From positions 16,688,262 to 16,752,261 of the forward strand of contig OZ024867.1 in assembly GCA_964017155.1 (NCBI GenBank): 64,000 nt of DNA, written 5' to 3'. Positions 1 through 12,992 of the stretch are shown here, piece after piece (the first letter of the stretch is position 1; the number at the start of each line of letters is the position of its first letter). A model generated the notes under the pieces. That model did not search any database, was not told the DNA's origin, and was given only the letters and a program-made list of their open reading frames with translations. The position numbers were made by a program, and so were the translations under genes. The DNA comes from Oasisia sp. SBJ-2009 (lineage: Eukaryota; Annelida; Polychaeta; Sabellida; Siboglinidae).

Positions 1-252
1 TGTGTTATACTTGATGTGTAAGATTTGATGTGTAAGACATGGTGTGTAAGACATGGTGTGTAAGACTTGGTGTGTAAGACTTGGTGTGTAAGACTCGGTG
101 TGTAAGACATGGTGTGTAAGACATGGTGTGTAAGACATGGTGTGGAAGACCTGGTGTGTAAGACATGGTGTGTAAGACATGGTGTGTAAGACTTGGTGTG
201 TAAGACTTAGTGTGGAAGACATGGTGTTTAAGACATGGTGTGTAAGACATGG

Positions 253-448
253 TGTGTAAGACTTGGTGTGAAAGACTTGATGTGTAAGATTTGGTGTGTA
301 AGACTTGGTGTGTAAAACATGGTGTATAAGACATGGTGTGTAAGACTTGGTGTGTAAGACTTGGTGTGAAAGACTTGATGTGTAAGATTTGGTGTGTAAG
401 ACTTGGTGTGTAAAACATGGTGTATAAGACATGGTGTGTAAGACTTGG
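253..448. repeat. 98-bp exact tandem duplication (7 units, two copies)
   Basis: Units 253-350 and 351-448 are the same seven units in the same order. These are a plain unit, TGTGAAAGACTTGA, TGTGTAAGATTTGG, a plain unit, TGTGTAAAACATGG, TGTATAAGACATGG and a plain unit. I read all seven pairs and saw no mismatch. The related block near 2,647-2,744 has the series only once, so the duplication is private to this copy and probably recent. Confidence 0.93.
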
Positions 449-1792
449 TGTTTAAGACTTGGTGTGAAAGACTTGATGTGTAAGACTTGATGTGTAAGAC
501 TTGATGTGTAAGACTTGGTGAGTAAGACTTGGTGTGTAAGACTTGGTGTGTAAGACAGGGTGTGAAAGACATGGTGTGTAAGACTTGGTGTGTAAAACAT
601 GGTGTGTAAGACTTGGTGTGTAAGACATGGTGTGTAAGACATGGTGTGTAAGACCTGGTGTGTAAGACATGGTGTGTAAGACTTGATGTGTAAGACCTGG
701 AGTGTAAGACTTGGTGTGTAAGACATGGTGTGTAATACTTGATGTGTCAGACTTGATGTGTACGACATGGTGTGTAAGCCCTGGTGTGTAAGACATGGTG
801 TGTAAGACCTGCTGTGTAAGACATGGTGTGTAAGACTTGGTGTGTAAGACTTAGTGTGTAAGACATGGTGTGTAAGCCCTGGTGTGTAAGACATGGTGTG
901 TAAGACCTGGTGTGTAAGACATGGTGTGTAAGACTTGGTGTGTAAGACTTAGTGTGTAAGACATGGTGTGTAAGACTTGGTGTGAAAGACTTGATGTGTA
1001 AGACTTGGTGTGTAAGACTTAGTGTGTAAGACATGGTGTTTAAGACATGGTGTGTAAGACATGGTGTGTAAGACTTGGTGTGAAAGACTTGATGTGTAAG
1101 ACTTGTTGTGTAAGATTTGGTGTGTAAGACTTGGTGTGTAAGACTTGGTGTGTAAGACTCGGTGTGTAAGACATGGTGTGTAAGACTTGGTGTGTAAGTC
1201 TTAGTGTGTAAGACATGGTGTTTAAGACATGGTGTGTAGGACATGGTGTGTAAGACTTGGTGTGTAAAACTTGGTGTGTAAGACATGGTTTGTAAGACCT
1301 GGTGTGTAAGACATGGTGTGTAAGACCTGGTGTGTAAGACATGGTGTGTAAGACTTGATGTGTAAGACCTGGTGTGTAAGACTTGGTGTGTAAGACATGG
1401 TGTGTAATACTTGATGTGTCAGACTTGATGTGTACGACATGGTGTGTAAGCCCTGGTGTGTAAGACATGGTGTGTAAGACCTGGTGTGTAAGACATGGTG
1501 TGTAAGACTTGGTGTGTAAGACTTGGTGTGTAAGACTTGGTGTGTAAGCCCTGGTGTGTAAGACATGGTGTGTAAGACCTGGTGTGTAAGACATGGTGTG
1601 TAAGACTTGGTGTGTAAGACTTAGTGTGGAAGACATGGTGTTTAAGACATGGTGTGTAAGACATGGTGTGTAAGACTTGGTGTGAAAGACTTGATGTGTA
1701 AGACTTGATGTGTAAGATTTGGTGTGTAAGACTTGGTGTGTAAAACATGGTGTATAAGACATGGTGTGTAAGACTTGGTGTTTAAGACTTGG
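351..1792. repeat. 2,296-bp-spaced repeat, copy a
   Basis: Most landmark units here recur 2,296 bp (164 units) to the right at 2,647-4,088. Examples are the TAATAC/TCAGAC/TACGAC/AGCCCTGG quartet at 729-784 against 3,025-3,080, and ACTTGT at about 1,099 against 3,395. A cluster of units around 841-1,008 differs between the copies, so homology is not uniform. At 1,793 this copy has TGTGTAAG where the other has TGTGAAAG, and the correspondence stops. Confidence 0.8.
729..784. repeat. Landmark unit quartet (TAATAC, TCAGAC, TACGAC, AGCCC)
   Basis: Four consecutive variant units, TGTGTAATACTTGA, TGTGTCAGACTTGA, TGTGTACGACATGG and TGTGTAAGCCCTGG, form a cassette. It recurs as a set in nearly every higher-order block, for example starting at 1,401, 3,025, 8,849, 11,159, 51,255, 56,141 and 59,361. 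It is the most useful barcode for aligning blocks. TCA inside TGTCAG places a stop on the minus strand, and TACG supplies one of the array's few recurrent CpGs. It is copied together with its block and is not an independent element. Confidence 0.88.
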
Positions 1793-2646
1793 TGTGTAAG
1801 ACTTGATGTGTAAGACTTGATGTGTAAGACTTGGTGAGGAAGACTTGATGTGTAAGACTTGGTGTGTAAGACATGGTGTGTAAGACTTGGTGTGTAAGAC
1901 ATGGTGTGTAAGACTTGGTGTGTAAGACATGGTGTGTAAGACATGGTGTGTAAGACTTGGTGTGTAACACATGGTGTGTAAGACTTGGTGTGTAAGACAT
2001 GGTGTGTAGGACATGGTGTGTAGGACATGGTGTGTAAGACTTGGTGTGTAAAAATTGGTGTGTAAGACATGGTGTGTAAGCCCTGGTGTGTAAGACTTGA
2101 TGTGTAAGACTTGATGTGTATGACTTGGTGTGTAAGACTTGGTGTGTAAGACATGGTGTGTTATACTTGATGTGTAAGATTTGATGTGTAAGACATGGTG
2201 TGTAAGACATGGTGTGTAAGACTTGGTGTGTAAGACATGGTGTGTAAGACTTGATGTGTAAGACATTGTGTGTAAGACTTGGTGTGTAAGACATGGTGTG
2301 TAAGACTTGGTGTGTAAGACTCGGTGTGTAAGACATGGTGTGTAAGACATGGTGTGTAAGACATGGTGTGGAAGACCTGGTGTGTAAGACATGGTGTGTA
2401 AGACCTCGTGTGTAAGACTTGGTGTGTAAGACTTGATGTGTAAGACTTGATGTGTAAGACATGGTGTGTAAGACATGGTGTGTAAGACTTGGTGTGTAAG
2501 ACTTGGTGTGTAAGACTTGGTGTGTAAGCCCTGGTGTGTAAGACATGGTGTGTAAGACCTGGTGTGTAAGACATGATGTGTAAGACTTGGTGTGTAAGAC
2601 TTAGTGTGGAAGACATGGTGTTTAAGACATGGTGTGTAAGACATGG

Positions 2647-4088
2647 TGTGTAAGACTTGGTGTGAAAGACTTGATGTGTAAGATTTGGTGTGTAAGACTT
2701 GGTGTGTAAAACATGGTGTATAAGACATGGTGTGTAAGACTTGGTGTTTAAGACTTGGTGTGAAAGACTTGATGTGTAAGACTTGATGTGTAAGACTTGA
2801 TGTGTAAGACTTGGTGAGTAAGACTTGGTGTGTAAGACTTGGTGTGTAAGACAGGGTGTGAAAGACATGGTGTGTAAGACTTGGTGTGTAAAACATGGTG
2901 TGTAAGACTTGGTGTGTAAGACATGGTGTGTAAGACATGGTGTGTAAGACCTGGTGTGTAAGACATGGTGTGTAAGACTTGATGTGTAAGACCTGGAGTG
3001 TAAGACTTGGTGTGTAAGACATGGTGTGTAATACTTGATGTGTCAGACTTGATGTGTACGACATGGTGTGTAAGCCCTGGTGTGTAAGACATGGTGTGTA
3101 AGACCTGCTGTGTAAGACATGGTGTGTAAGACTTGGTGTGTAAGACTTGGTGTGTAAGACTTGGTGTGTAAGCCCTGGTGTGTAAGACATGGTGTGTAAG
3201 ACCTGGTGTGTAAGATATGGTGTGTAAGACTTGGTGTGTAAGACTTAGTGTGTAAGACATGGTGTTTAAGACATGGTGTGTAAGACATGGTGTGTAAGAC
3301 TTGGTGTGTAAGACTTAGTGTGTAAGACATGGTGTTTAAGACATGGTGTGTAAGACATGGTGTGTAAGACTTGGTGTGAAAGACTTGATGTGTAAGACTT
3401 GTTGTGTAAGATTTGGTGTGTAAGACTTGGTGTGTAAGACTTGGTGTGTAAGACTCGGTGTGTAAGACATGGTGTGTAAGACTTGGTGTGTAAGTCTTAG
3501 TGTGTAAGACATGGTGTTTAAGACATGGTGTGTAGGACATGGTGTGTAAGACTTGGTGTGTAAAACTTGGTGTGTAAGACATGGTTTGTAAGACCTGGTG
3601 TGTAAGACATGGTGTGTAAGACCTGGTGTGTAAGACATGGTGTGTAAGACTTGATGTGTAAGACCTGGTGTGTAAGACTTGGTGTGTAAGACATGGTGTG
3701 TAATACTTGATGTGTCAGACTTGATGTGTACGACATGGTGTGTAAGCCCTGGTGTGTAAGACATGGTGTGTAAGACCTGGTGTGTAAGACATGGTGTGTA
3801 AGACTTGGTGTGTAAGACTTGGTGTGTAAGACTTGGTGTGTAAGCCCTGGTGTGTAAGACATGGTGTGTAAGACCTGGTGTGTAAGACATGGTGTGTAAG
3901 ACTTGGTGTGTAAGACTTAGTGTGGAAGACATGGTGTTTAAGACATGGTGTGTAAGACATGGTGTGTAAGACTTGGTGTGAAAGACTTGATGTGTAAGAC
4001 TTGATGTGTAAGATTTGGTGTGTAAGACTTGGTGTGTAAAACATGGTGTATAAGACATGGTGTGTAAGACTTGGTGTTTAAGACTTGG
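2647..4088. repeat. 2,296-bp-spaced repeat, copy b
   Basis: This is the right-hand partner of 351-1,792. It keeps the same landmark order outside a divergent patch around 3,137-3,304. To its right (4,089-4,634) the sequence continues with units resembling the blocks at 8 kb and 15 kb, including TGTGTAAGTCATGG at 4,607 and the pair beginning at 4,537. Confidence 0.8.
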
Positions 4089-4844
4089 TGTGAAAGACTT
4101 GATGTGTAAGACTTGATGTGTAAGACTTCATGTGTAAGACTTGGTGAGTAAGACTTGGTGTGTAAGACTTGGTGTGTAAGACAGGGTGTGAAAGACATGG
4201 TGTGTAAGACTTGGTGTGTAAAACATGGTGTGTAAGACTTGGTGTGTAAGACATGGTGTGTAAGACATGGTGTGTAAGACCTGGTGTGTAAGACATGGTG
4301 TGTAAGACTTGATGTGTAAGACCTGGAGTGTAAGACTTGGTGTGTAAGACATGGTGTGTAATACTTGATGTGTCAGACTTGATGTGTACGACATGGTGTG
4401 TAAGCCCTGGTGTGTAAGACATGGTGTGTAAGACCTGCTGTGTAAGACATGGTGTGTAAGACTTGGTGTGTAAGACTTGATGTGTAAGACTTGGTGTGTA
4501 AGACTTGGTGTGTAAGACTTGGTGTGTAAGACATGGTGTGTTATACTTGATGTGTAAGATTTGATGTGTAAGACAGGGTGTGAAAGACATGGTGTGTAAG
4601 ACTTGGTGTGTAAGTCATGGTGTGTAAGACTTGGTGTGTAAGACATGGTGTGTAAGATATGGTGTGTAAGACTTGGTGTGTAACACATGGTGTGTAAGAC
4701 TTGGTGTGTAAGACATGGTGTGTAGGACATGGTGTGTAGGACATGGTGTGTAAGACTTGGTGTGTAAAACTTGGTGTGTAAGACTAGGTGTGTAAGACTT
4801 GGTGTGTAAGACATGGTGTGTAAGACTTGGTGTGTAAGACTTGG

Positions 4845-7800
4845 TGTGTAAGACTTGGTGTGTAAAACATGGTGTATAAGACATGGTGTGTAAGACTTGG
4901 TGTTTAAGACTTGGTGTGAAAGACTTGATGTGTAAGACTTGGTGAGTAAGACTTGGTGTGTAAGACTTGGTGTGTAAGACAGGGTGTGAAAGACATGGTG
5001 TGTAAGACTTGGTGTGTAAAACATGGTGTGTAAGACTTGGTGTGTAAGACATGGTGTGTAAGACATGGTGTGTAAGACCTGGTGTGTAAGACATGGTGTG
5101 TAAGACTTGATGTGTAAGACCTGGAGTGTAAGACTTGGTGTGTAAGACATGGTGTGTAATACTTGATGTGTCAGACTTGATGTGTACGACATGGTGTGTA
5201 AGCCCTGGTGTGTAAGACATGGTGTGTAAGACCTGCTGTGTAAGACATGGTGTGTAAGACTTGGTGTGTAAGACTTGGTGTGTAAGACTTGGTGTGTAAG
5301 CCCTGGTGTGTAAGACATGGTGTGTAAGACCTGGTGTGTAAGACATGGTGTGTAAGACTTGGTGTGTAAGACTTAGTGTGTAAGACATGGTGTTTAAGAC
5401 ATGGTGTGTAAGACATGGTGTGTAAGACTTGGTGTGTAAGACTTAGTGTGTAAGACATGGTGTTTAAGACATGGTGTGTAAGACATGGTGTGTAAGACTT
5501 GGTGTGTAAGACTTAGTGTGTAAGACATGGTGTTTAAGACATGGTGTGTAAGACATGGTGTGTAAGACTTGGTGTGAAAGACTTGATGTGTAAGACTTGT
5601 TGTGTAAGATTTGGTGTGTAAGACTTGGTGTGTAAAACATGGTGTGTAAGACATGGTGTGTAAGACTTGGTGTGAAAGACTTGATGTGTAAGACTTGATG
5701 TGTAAGACTTGATGTGTAAGACTTGATGTGTAAGACTTGATGTGTAAGACTTGGTGAGGAAGACTTGATGTGTAAGACTTGGTGTGTAAGACATGGTGTG
5801 TAAGACATGGTGTGTAGGACATGGTGTGTAGGACATGGTGTGTAAGACTTGGTGTGTAAAAATTGGTGTGTAAGACATGGTGTGTAAGCCCTGGTGTGTA
5901 AGACTTGATGTGTAAGACTTGATGTGTATGACTTGGTGTGTAAGACTTGGTGTGTAAGACATGGTGTGTTATACTTGATGTGTAAGATTTGATGTGTAAG
6001 ACTTGGTGTGTAAGACATGGTGTGTAAGACTTGATGTGTAAGACATTGTGTGTAAGACTTGGTGTGTAAGACATGGTGTGTAAGACTTGGTGTGTAAGAC
6101 TCGGTGTGTAAGACATGGTGTGTAAGACATGGTGTGTAAGACATGGTGTGGAAGACCTGGTGTGTAAGACATGGTGTGTAAGACCTCGTGTGTAAGACTT
6201 GGTGTGTAAGACTTGATGTGTAAGACTTGATGTGTAAGACCTGGTGTGTAAGACATGGTGTGTAAGACTTGGTGTGTAAGACTTGGTGTGTAAGACTTGG
6301 TGTGTAAGCCCTGGTGTGTAAGACATGGTGTGTAAGACCTGGTGTGTAAGACATGGTGTGTAAGACTTGGTGTGTAAGACTTAGTGTGGAAGACATGGTG
6401 TTTAAGACATGGTGTGTAAGACATGGTGTGTAAGACTTGGTGTGAAAGACTTGATGTGTAAGATTTGGTGTGTAAGACTTGGTGTGTAAAACATGGTGTA
6501 TAAGACATGGTGTGTAAGACTTGGTGTTTAAGACTTGGTGTGAAAGACTTGATGTGTAAGACTTGATGTGTAAGACTTGATGTGTAAGACTTGGTGAGTA
6601 AGACTTGGTGTGTAAGACTTGGTGTGTAAGACAGGGTGTGAAAGACATGGTGTGTAAGACTTGGTGTGTAAAACATGGTGTGTAAGACTTGGTGTGTAAG
6701 ACATGGTGTGTAAGACATGGTGTGTAAGACCTGGTGTGTAAGACATGGTGTGTAAGACTTGATGTGTAAGACCTGGAGTGTAAGACTTGGTGTGTAAGAC
6801 ATGGTGTGTAATACTTGATGTGTCAGACTTGATGTGTACGACATGGTGTGTAAGCCCTGGTGTGTAAGACATGGTGTGTAAGACCTGCTGTGTAAGACAT
6901 GGTGTGTAAGACTTGGTGTGTAAGACTTGGTGTGTAAGACTTGGTGCGTAAGCCCTGGTGTGTAAGACATGGTGTGTAAGACTTGGTGTGTAAGACATGG
7001 TGTGTAAGACTTGGTGTGTAAGACTTAGTGTGTAAGACATGGTGTTTAAGACATGGTGTGTAAGACATGGTGTGTAAGACTTGGTGTGTAAGACTTAGTG
7101 TGTAAGACATGGTGTTTAAGACATGGTGTGTAAGACATGGTGTGTAAGACTTGGTGTGAAAGACTTGATGTGTAAGACTTGTTGTGTAAGATTTGGTGTG
7201 TAAGACTTGGTGTGTAAGACTTGGTGTGTAAGACTCGGTGTGTAAGACATGGTGTGTAAGACTTGGTGTGTAAGTCTTAGTGTGTAAGACATGGTGTTTA
7301 AGACATGGTGTGTAGGACATGGTGTGTAAGACTTGGTGTGTAAAACTTGGTGTGTAAGACATGGTTTGTAAGACCTGGTGTGTAAGACATGGTGTGTAAG
7401 ACCTGGTGTGTAAGACATGGTGTGTAAGACTTGATGTGTAAGACCTGGTGTGTAAGACTTGGTGTGTAAGACATGGTGTGTAATACTTGATGTGTCAGAC
7501 TTGATGTGTACGACATGGTGTGTAAGCCCTGGTGTGTAAGACATGGTGTGTAAGACCTGGTGTGTAAGACATGGTGTGTAAGACTTGGTGTGTAAGACTT
7601 GGTGTGTAAGACTTGGTGTGTAAGCCCTGGTGTGTAAGACATGGTGTGTAAGACCTGGTGTGTAAGACATGGTGTGTAAGACTTGGTGTGTAAGACTTAG
7701 TGTGGAAGACATGGTGTTTAAGACATGGTGTGTAAGACATGGTGTGTAAGACTTGGTGTGAAAGACTTGATGTGTAAGACTTGATGTGTAAGACTTGATG

Positions 7801-10800
7801 TGTAAGATTTGGTGTGTAAGACTTGGTGTGTAAAACATGGTGTATAAGACATGGTGTGTAAGACTTGGTGTTTAAGACTTGGTGTGAAAGACTTGATGTG
7901 TAAGACTTGATGTGTAAGACTTGATGTGTAAGACTTGGTGAGTAAGACTTGGTGTGTAAGACTTGGTGTGTAAGACAGGGTGTGAAAGACATGGTGTGTA
8001 AGACTTGGTGTGTAAAACATGGTGTGTAAGACTTGGTGTGTAAGACATGGTGTGTAAGACATGGTGTGTAAGACCTGGTGTGTAAGACATGGTGTGTAAG
8101 ACTTGATGTGTAAGACCTGGAGTGTAAGACTTGGTGTGTAAGACATGGTGTGTAATACTTGATGTGTCAGACTTGATGTGTACGACATGGTGTGTAAGCC
8201 CTGGTGTGTAAGACATGGTGTGTAAGACCTGCTGTGTAAGACATGGTGTGTAAGACTTGGTGTGTAAGACTTGATGTGTAAGACTTGGTGTGTAAGACTT
8301 GGTGTGTAAGACTTGGTGTGTAAGACATGGTGTGTTATACTTGATGTGTAAGATTTGATGTGTAAGACAGGGTGTGAAAGACATGGTGTGTAAGACTTGG
8401 TGTGTAAGTCATGGTGTGTAAGACTTGGTGTGTAAGACATGGTGTGTAAGATATGGTGTGTAAGACTTGGTGTGTAACACATGGTGTGTAAGACTTGGTG
8501 TGTAAGACATGGTGTGTAGGACATGGTGTGTAGGACATGGTGTGTAAGACTTGGTGTGTAAAACTTGGTGTGTAAGACTAGGTGTGTAAGACTTGGTGTG
8601 TAAGACATGGTGTGTAAGACTTGGTGTGTAACACATGGTGTGTAAGACATGGTGTGTAAGACTTGGTGAGTAACACATGGTGTGTAAGACTTGGTGTGTA
8701 AGACTTGGTATGTAAAACTTGGTGTGTAAGACATGGTGTGTAAGACCTGGTGTGTAAGACATGGTGTGTAAGACCTGGTGTGTAAGACATGGTGTGTAAG
8801 ACTTGATGTGTAAGACCTGGTGTGTAAGACTTGGTGTGTAAGACATGGTGTGTAATACTTGATGTGTCAGACTTGATGTGTACGACATGGTGTGTAAGCC
8901 CTGGTGTGTAAGACATGGTGTGTAAGACCTGGTGTGTAAGACATGGTGTGTAAGACTTGGTGTGTAAGACTTGGTGTGTAAGACTTGGTGTGTAAGCCCT
9001 GGTGTGTAAGACATGGTGTGTAAGACCTGGTGTGTAAGACATGGTGTGTAAGACTTGGTGTGTAAGACTTAGTGTGGAAGACATGGTGTTTAAGACATGG
9101 TGTGTAAGACATGGTGTGTAAGACTTGGTGTGAAAGACTTGATGTGTAAGATTTGGTGTGTAAGACTTGGTGTGTAAAACATGGTGTATAAGACATGGTG
9201 TGTAAGACTTGGTGTTTAAGACTAGGTGTGAAAGACTTGATGTGTAAGACTTGGTGAGTAAGACTTGGTGTGTAAGACTTGGTGTGTAAGACAGGGTGTG
9301 AAAGACATGGTGTGTAAGACTTGGTGTGTAAAACATGGTGTGTAAGACTTGGTGTGTAAGACATGGTGTGTAAGACATGGTGTGTAAGACCTGGTGTGTA
9401 AGACATGGTGTGTAAGACTTGATGTGTAAGACCTGGAGTGTAAGACTTGGTGTGTAAGACATGGTGTGTAATACTTGATGTGTCAGACTTGATGTGTACG
9501 ACATGGTGTGTAAGCCCTGGTGTGTAAGACATGGTGTGTAAGACCTGCTGTGTAAGACATGGTGTGTAAGACTTGGTGTGTAAGACTTGGTGTGTAAGAC
9601 TTGGTGTGTAAGCCCTGGTGTGTAAGACATGGTGTGTAAGACCTGGTGTGTAAGACATGGTGTGTAAGACTTGGTGTGTAAGAATTAGTGTGTAAGACAT
9701 GGTGTTTAAGACATGGTGTGTAAGACATGGTGTGTAAGACTTGGTGTGTAAGACTTAGTGTGTAAGACATGGTGTTTAAGACATGGTGTGTAAGACATGG
9801 TGTGTAAGACTTGGTGTGTAAGACTTAGTGTGTAAGACATGGTGTTTAAGACATGGTGTGTAAGACATGGTGTGTAAGACTTGGTGTGAAAGACTTGATG
9901 TGTAAGACTTGTTGTGTAAGATTTGGTGTGTAAGACTTGGTGTGTAAAACATGGTGTGTAAGACATGGTGTGTAAGACTTGGTGTGAAAGACTTGATGTG
10001 TAAGACTTGATGTGTAAGACTTGATGTGTAAGACTTGATGTGTAAGACTTGATGTGTAAGACTTGGTGAGGAAGACTTGATGTGTAAGACTTGGTGTGTA
10101 AGACATGGTGTGTAAGACTTGGTGTGTAAGACATGGTGTGTAAGACTTGGTGTGTAAGACATGGTGTGTAAGACATGGTGTGTAAGACTTGGTGTGTAAC
10201 ACATGGTGTGTAAGACTTGGTGTGTAAGACATGGTGTGTAGGACATGGTGTGTAGGACATGGTGTGTAAGACTTGGTGTGTAAAAATTGGTGTGTAAGAC
10301 ATGGTGTGTAAGCCCTGGTGTGTAAGACTTGATGTGTAAGACTTGATGTGTATGACTTGGTGTGTAAGACTTGGTGTGTAAGACATGGTGTGTTATACTT
10401 GATGTGTAAGATTTGATGTGTAAGACATGGTGTGTAAGACATGGTGTGTAAGACTTGGTGTGTAAGACATGGTGTGTAAGACTTGATGTGTAAGACATTG
10501 TGTGTAAGACTTGGTGTGTAAGACATGGTGTGTAAGACTTGGTGTGTAAGACTCGGTGTGTAAGACATGGTGTGTAAGACATGGTGTGTAAGACATGGTG
10601 TGGAAGACCTGGTGTGTAAGACATGGTGTGTAAGACCTCGTGTGTAAGACTTGGTGTGTAAGACTTGATGTGTAAGACTTGATGTGTAAGACTTGGTGTG
10701 TAAGACCAGGTGTGTAAGACTTGATGTGTAAGACTTGTTGTGTACGACATGGTGTGTAAGACTTGGTGTGTAAGACATGGTGTGTAAGACTTGGTGTGTA

Positions 10801-11060
10801 AGACATGGTGTGTAAGACTTGGTGTGTAAGACTTGTTGTGAAAGACTTGATGTGTAAGACTTGATGTGTAAGACTTGATGTGTAAGACTTGGTGTGTAAG
10901 ACTTGATTTGTATGACTTGGTGTGAAACACTTGATGTGTAAGACTTGATGTGTAAGACTTGATGTGTAAGACTTGGTGTGTAAGACTTGGTGTGTAAGAC
11001 TTGGTGTGTAAGACATGGTGTGTTATACTTGATGTGTAAGATTTGATGTGTAAGACAGGG
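4845..11060. repeat. ~6.7-kb sub-block inside copy 1, first occurrence
   Basis: This matches 11,467-17,822. The offset is 6,622 bp at the left. It becomes 6,734 bp near 5.8 kb, where this copy lacks 8 units, and 6,762 bp from 6,001, where it lacks 2 more units after the TTATAC landmark at 5,965. From 6,001 to 11,060 the unit order agrees at 6,762 bp, with a few substitutions such as TGCG at 6,945. The match ends at 11,061 (TGTGTAAG) against 17,823 (TGTGAAAG). Confidence 0.85.
8751..10682. repeat. 2,310-bp-spaced repeat, copy a
   Basis: Units from 8,751 recur at 11,061 with an offset of 2,310 bp (165 units), including the landmark quartet at 8,849 and 11,159. Private differences exist: AGAATTAG near 9,673 is AGACTTAG in the partner, and the partner alone has ACTTCG near 12,430. 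The match ends where 10,683 is ACTTGG and 12,993 is ACCTGG. Confidence 0.85.
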
Positions 11061-12992
11061 TGTGTAAGACATGGTGTGTAAGACCTGGTGTGTAAGACAT
11101 GGTGTGTAAGACTTGATGTGTAAGACCTGGTGTGTAAGACTTGGTGTGTAAGACATGGTGTGTAATACTTGATGTGTCAGACTTGATGTGTACGACATGG
11201 TGTGTAAGCCCTGGTGTGTAAGACATGGTGTGTAAGACCTGGTGTGTAAGACATGGTGTGTAAGACTTGGTGTGTAAGACTTGGTGTGTAAGACTTGGTG
11301 TGTAAGCCCTGGTGTGTAAGACATGGTGTGTAAGACCTGGTGTGTAAGACATGGTGTGTAAGACTTGGTGTGTAAGACTTAGTGTGGAAGACATGGTGTT
11401 TAAGACATGGTGTGTAAGACATGGTGTGTAAGACTTGGTGTGAAAGACTTGATGTGTAAGATTTGGTGTGTAAGACTTGGTGTGTAAAACATGGTGTATA
11501 AGACATGGTGTGTAAGACTTGGTGTTTAAGACTTGGTGTGAAAGACTTGATGTGTAAGACTTGGTGAGTAAGACTTGGTGTGTAAGACTTGGTGTGTAAG
11601 ACAGGGTGTGAAAGACATGGTGTGTAAGACTTGGTGTGTAAAACATGGTGTGTAAGACTTGGTGTGTAAGACATGGTGTGTAAGACATGGTGTGTAAGAC
11701 CTGGTGTGTAAGACATGGTGTGTAAGACTTGATGTGTAAGACCTGGAGTGTAAGACTTGGTGTGTAAGACATGGTGTGTAATACTTGATGTGTCAGACTT
11801 GATGTGTACGACATGGTGTGTAAGCCCTGGTGTGTAAGACATGGTGTGTAAGACCTGCTGTGTAAGACATGGTGTGTAAGACTTGGTGTGTAAGACTTGG
11901 TGTGTAAGACTTGGTGTGTAAGCCCTGGTGTGTAAGACATGGTGTGTAAGACCTGGTGTGTAAGACATGGTGTGTAAGACTTGGTGTGTAAGACTTAGTG
12001 TGTAAGACATGGTGTTTAAGACATGGTGTGTAAGACATGGTGTGTAAGACTTGGTGTGTAAGACTTAGTGTGTAAGACATGGTGTTTAAGACATGGTGTG
12101 TAAGACATGGTGTGTAAGACTTGGTGTGTAAGACTTAGTGTGTAAGACATGGTGTTTAAGACATGGTGTGTAAGACATGGTGTGTAAGACTTGGTGTGAA
12201 AGACTTGATGTGTAAGACTTGTTGTGTAAGATTTGGTGTGTAAGACTTGGTGTGTAAAACATGGTGTGTAAGACATGGTGTGTAAGACTTGGTGTGAAAG
12301 ACTTGATGTGTAAGACTTGATGTGTAAGACTTGATGTGTAAGACTTGATGTGTAAGACTTGATGTGTAAGACTTGGTGAGGAAGACTTGATGTGTAAGAC
12401 TTGGTGTGTAAGACATGGTGTGTAAGACTTCGTGTGTAAGACATGGTGTGTAAGACTTGGTGTGTAAGACATGGTGTGTAAGACATGGTGTGTAAGACTT
12501 GGTGTGTAACACATGGTGTGTAAGACTTGGTGTGTAAGACATGGTGTGTAGGACATGGTGTGTAGGACATGGTGTGTAAGACTTGGTGTGTAAAAATTGG
12601 TGTGTAAGACATGGTGTGTAAGCCCTGGTGTGTAAGACTTGATGTGTAAGACTTGATGTGTATGACTTGGTGTGTAAGACTTGGTGTGTAAGACATGGTG
12701 TGTTATACTTGATGTGTAAGATTTGATGTGTAAGACATGGTGTGTAAGACATGGTGTGTAAGACTTGGTGTGTAAGACATGGTGTGTAAGACTTGATGTG
12801 TAAGACATTGTGTGTAAGACTTGGTGTGTAAGACATGGTGTGTAAGACTTGGTGTGTAAGACTCGGTGTGTAAGACATGGTGTGTAAGACATGGTGTGTA
12901 AGACATGGTGTGGAAGACCTGGTGTGTAAGACATGGTGTGTAAGACCTCGTGTGTAAGACTTGGTGTGTAAGACTTGATGTGTAAGACTTGA
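11061..12992. repeat. 2,310-bp-spaced repeat, copy b
   Basis: This is the partner of 8,751-10,682. Its left edge at 11,061 is also the right edge of the first ~6.7-kb sub-block, which marks a duplication junction. It carries the TTATAC landmark at 12,699, matching 10,389. Confidence 0.85.

Larger units (their letters stand above)
1..4634. repeat. Left segment of the array, outside the 19.4-kb duplication
   Basis: This stretch precedes the first 19.4-kb copy and contains only 14-bp units. It starts with the landmark pair TGTGTTATACTTGA and TGTGTAAGATTTGA at 1-28, seen again at 2,157 and 4,537. The opening 168 bases resemble 2,157 onward but lack about five units. The segment shares most of its variant vocabulary with the later blocks, so it is related to them, but its unit order differs. 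I see no gene or unique DNA here. Confidence 0.8.

Noticed and set aside
1..28. TTATAC in the landmark pair as a TATA-like promoter
   Set aside because: It is a rare unit variant copied with its block, with no other promoter feature nearby and no gene to drive.
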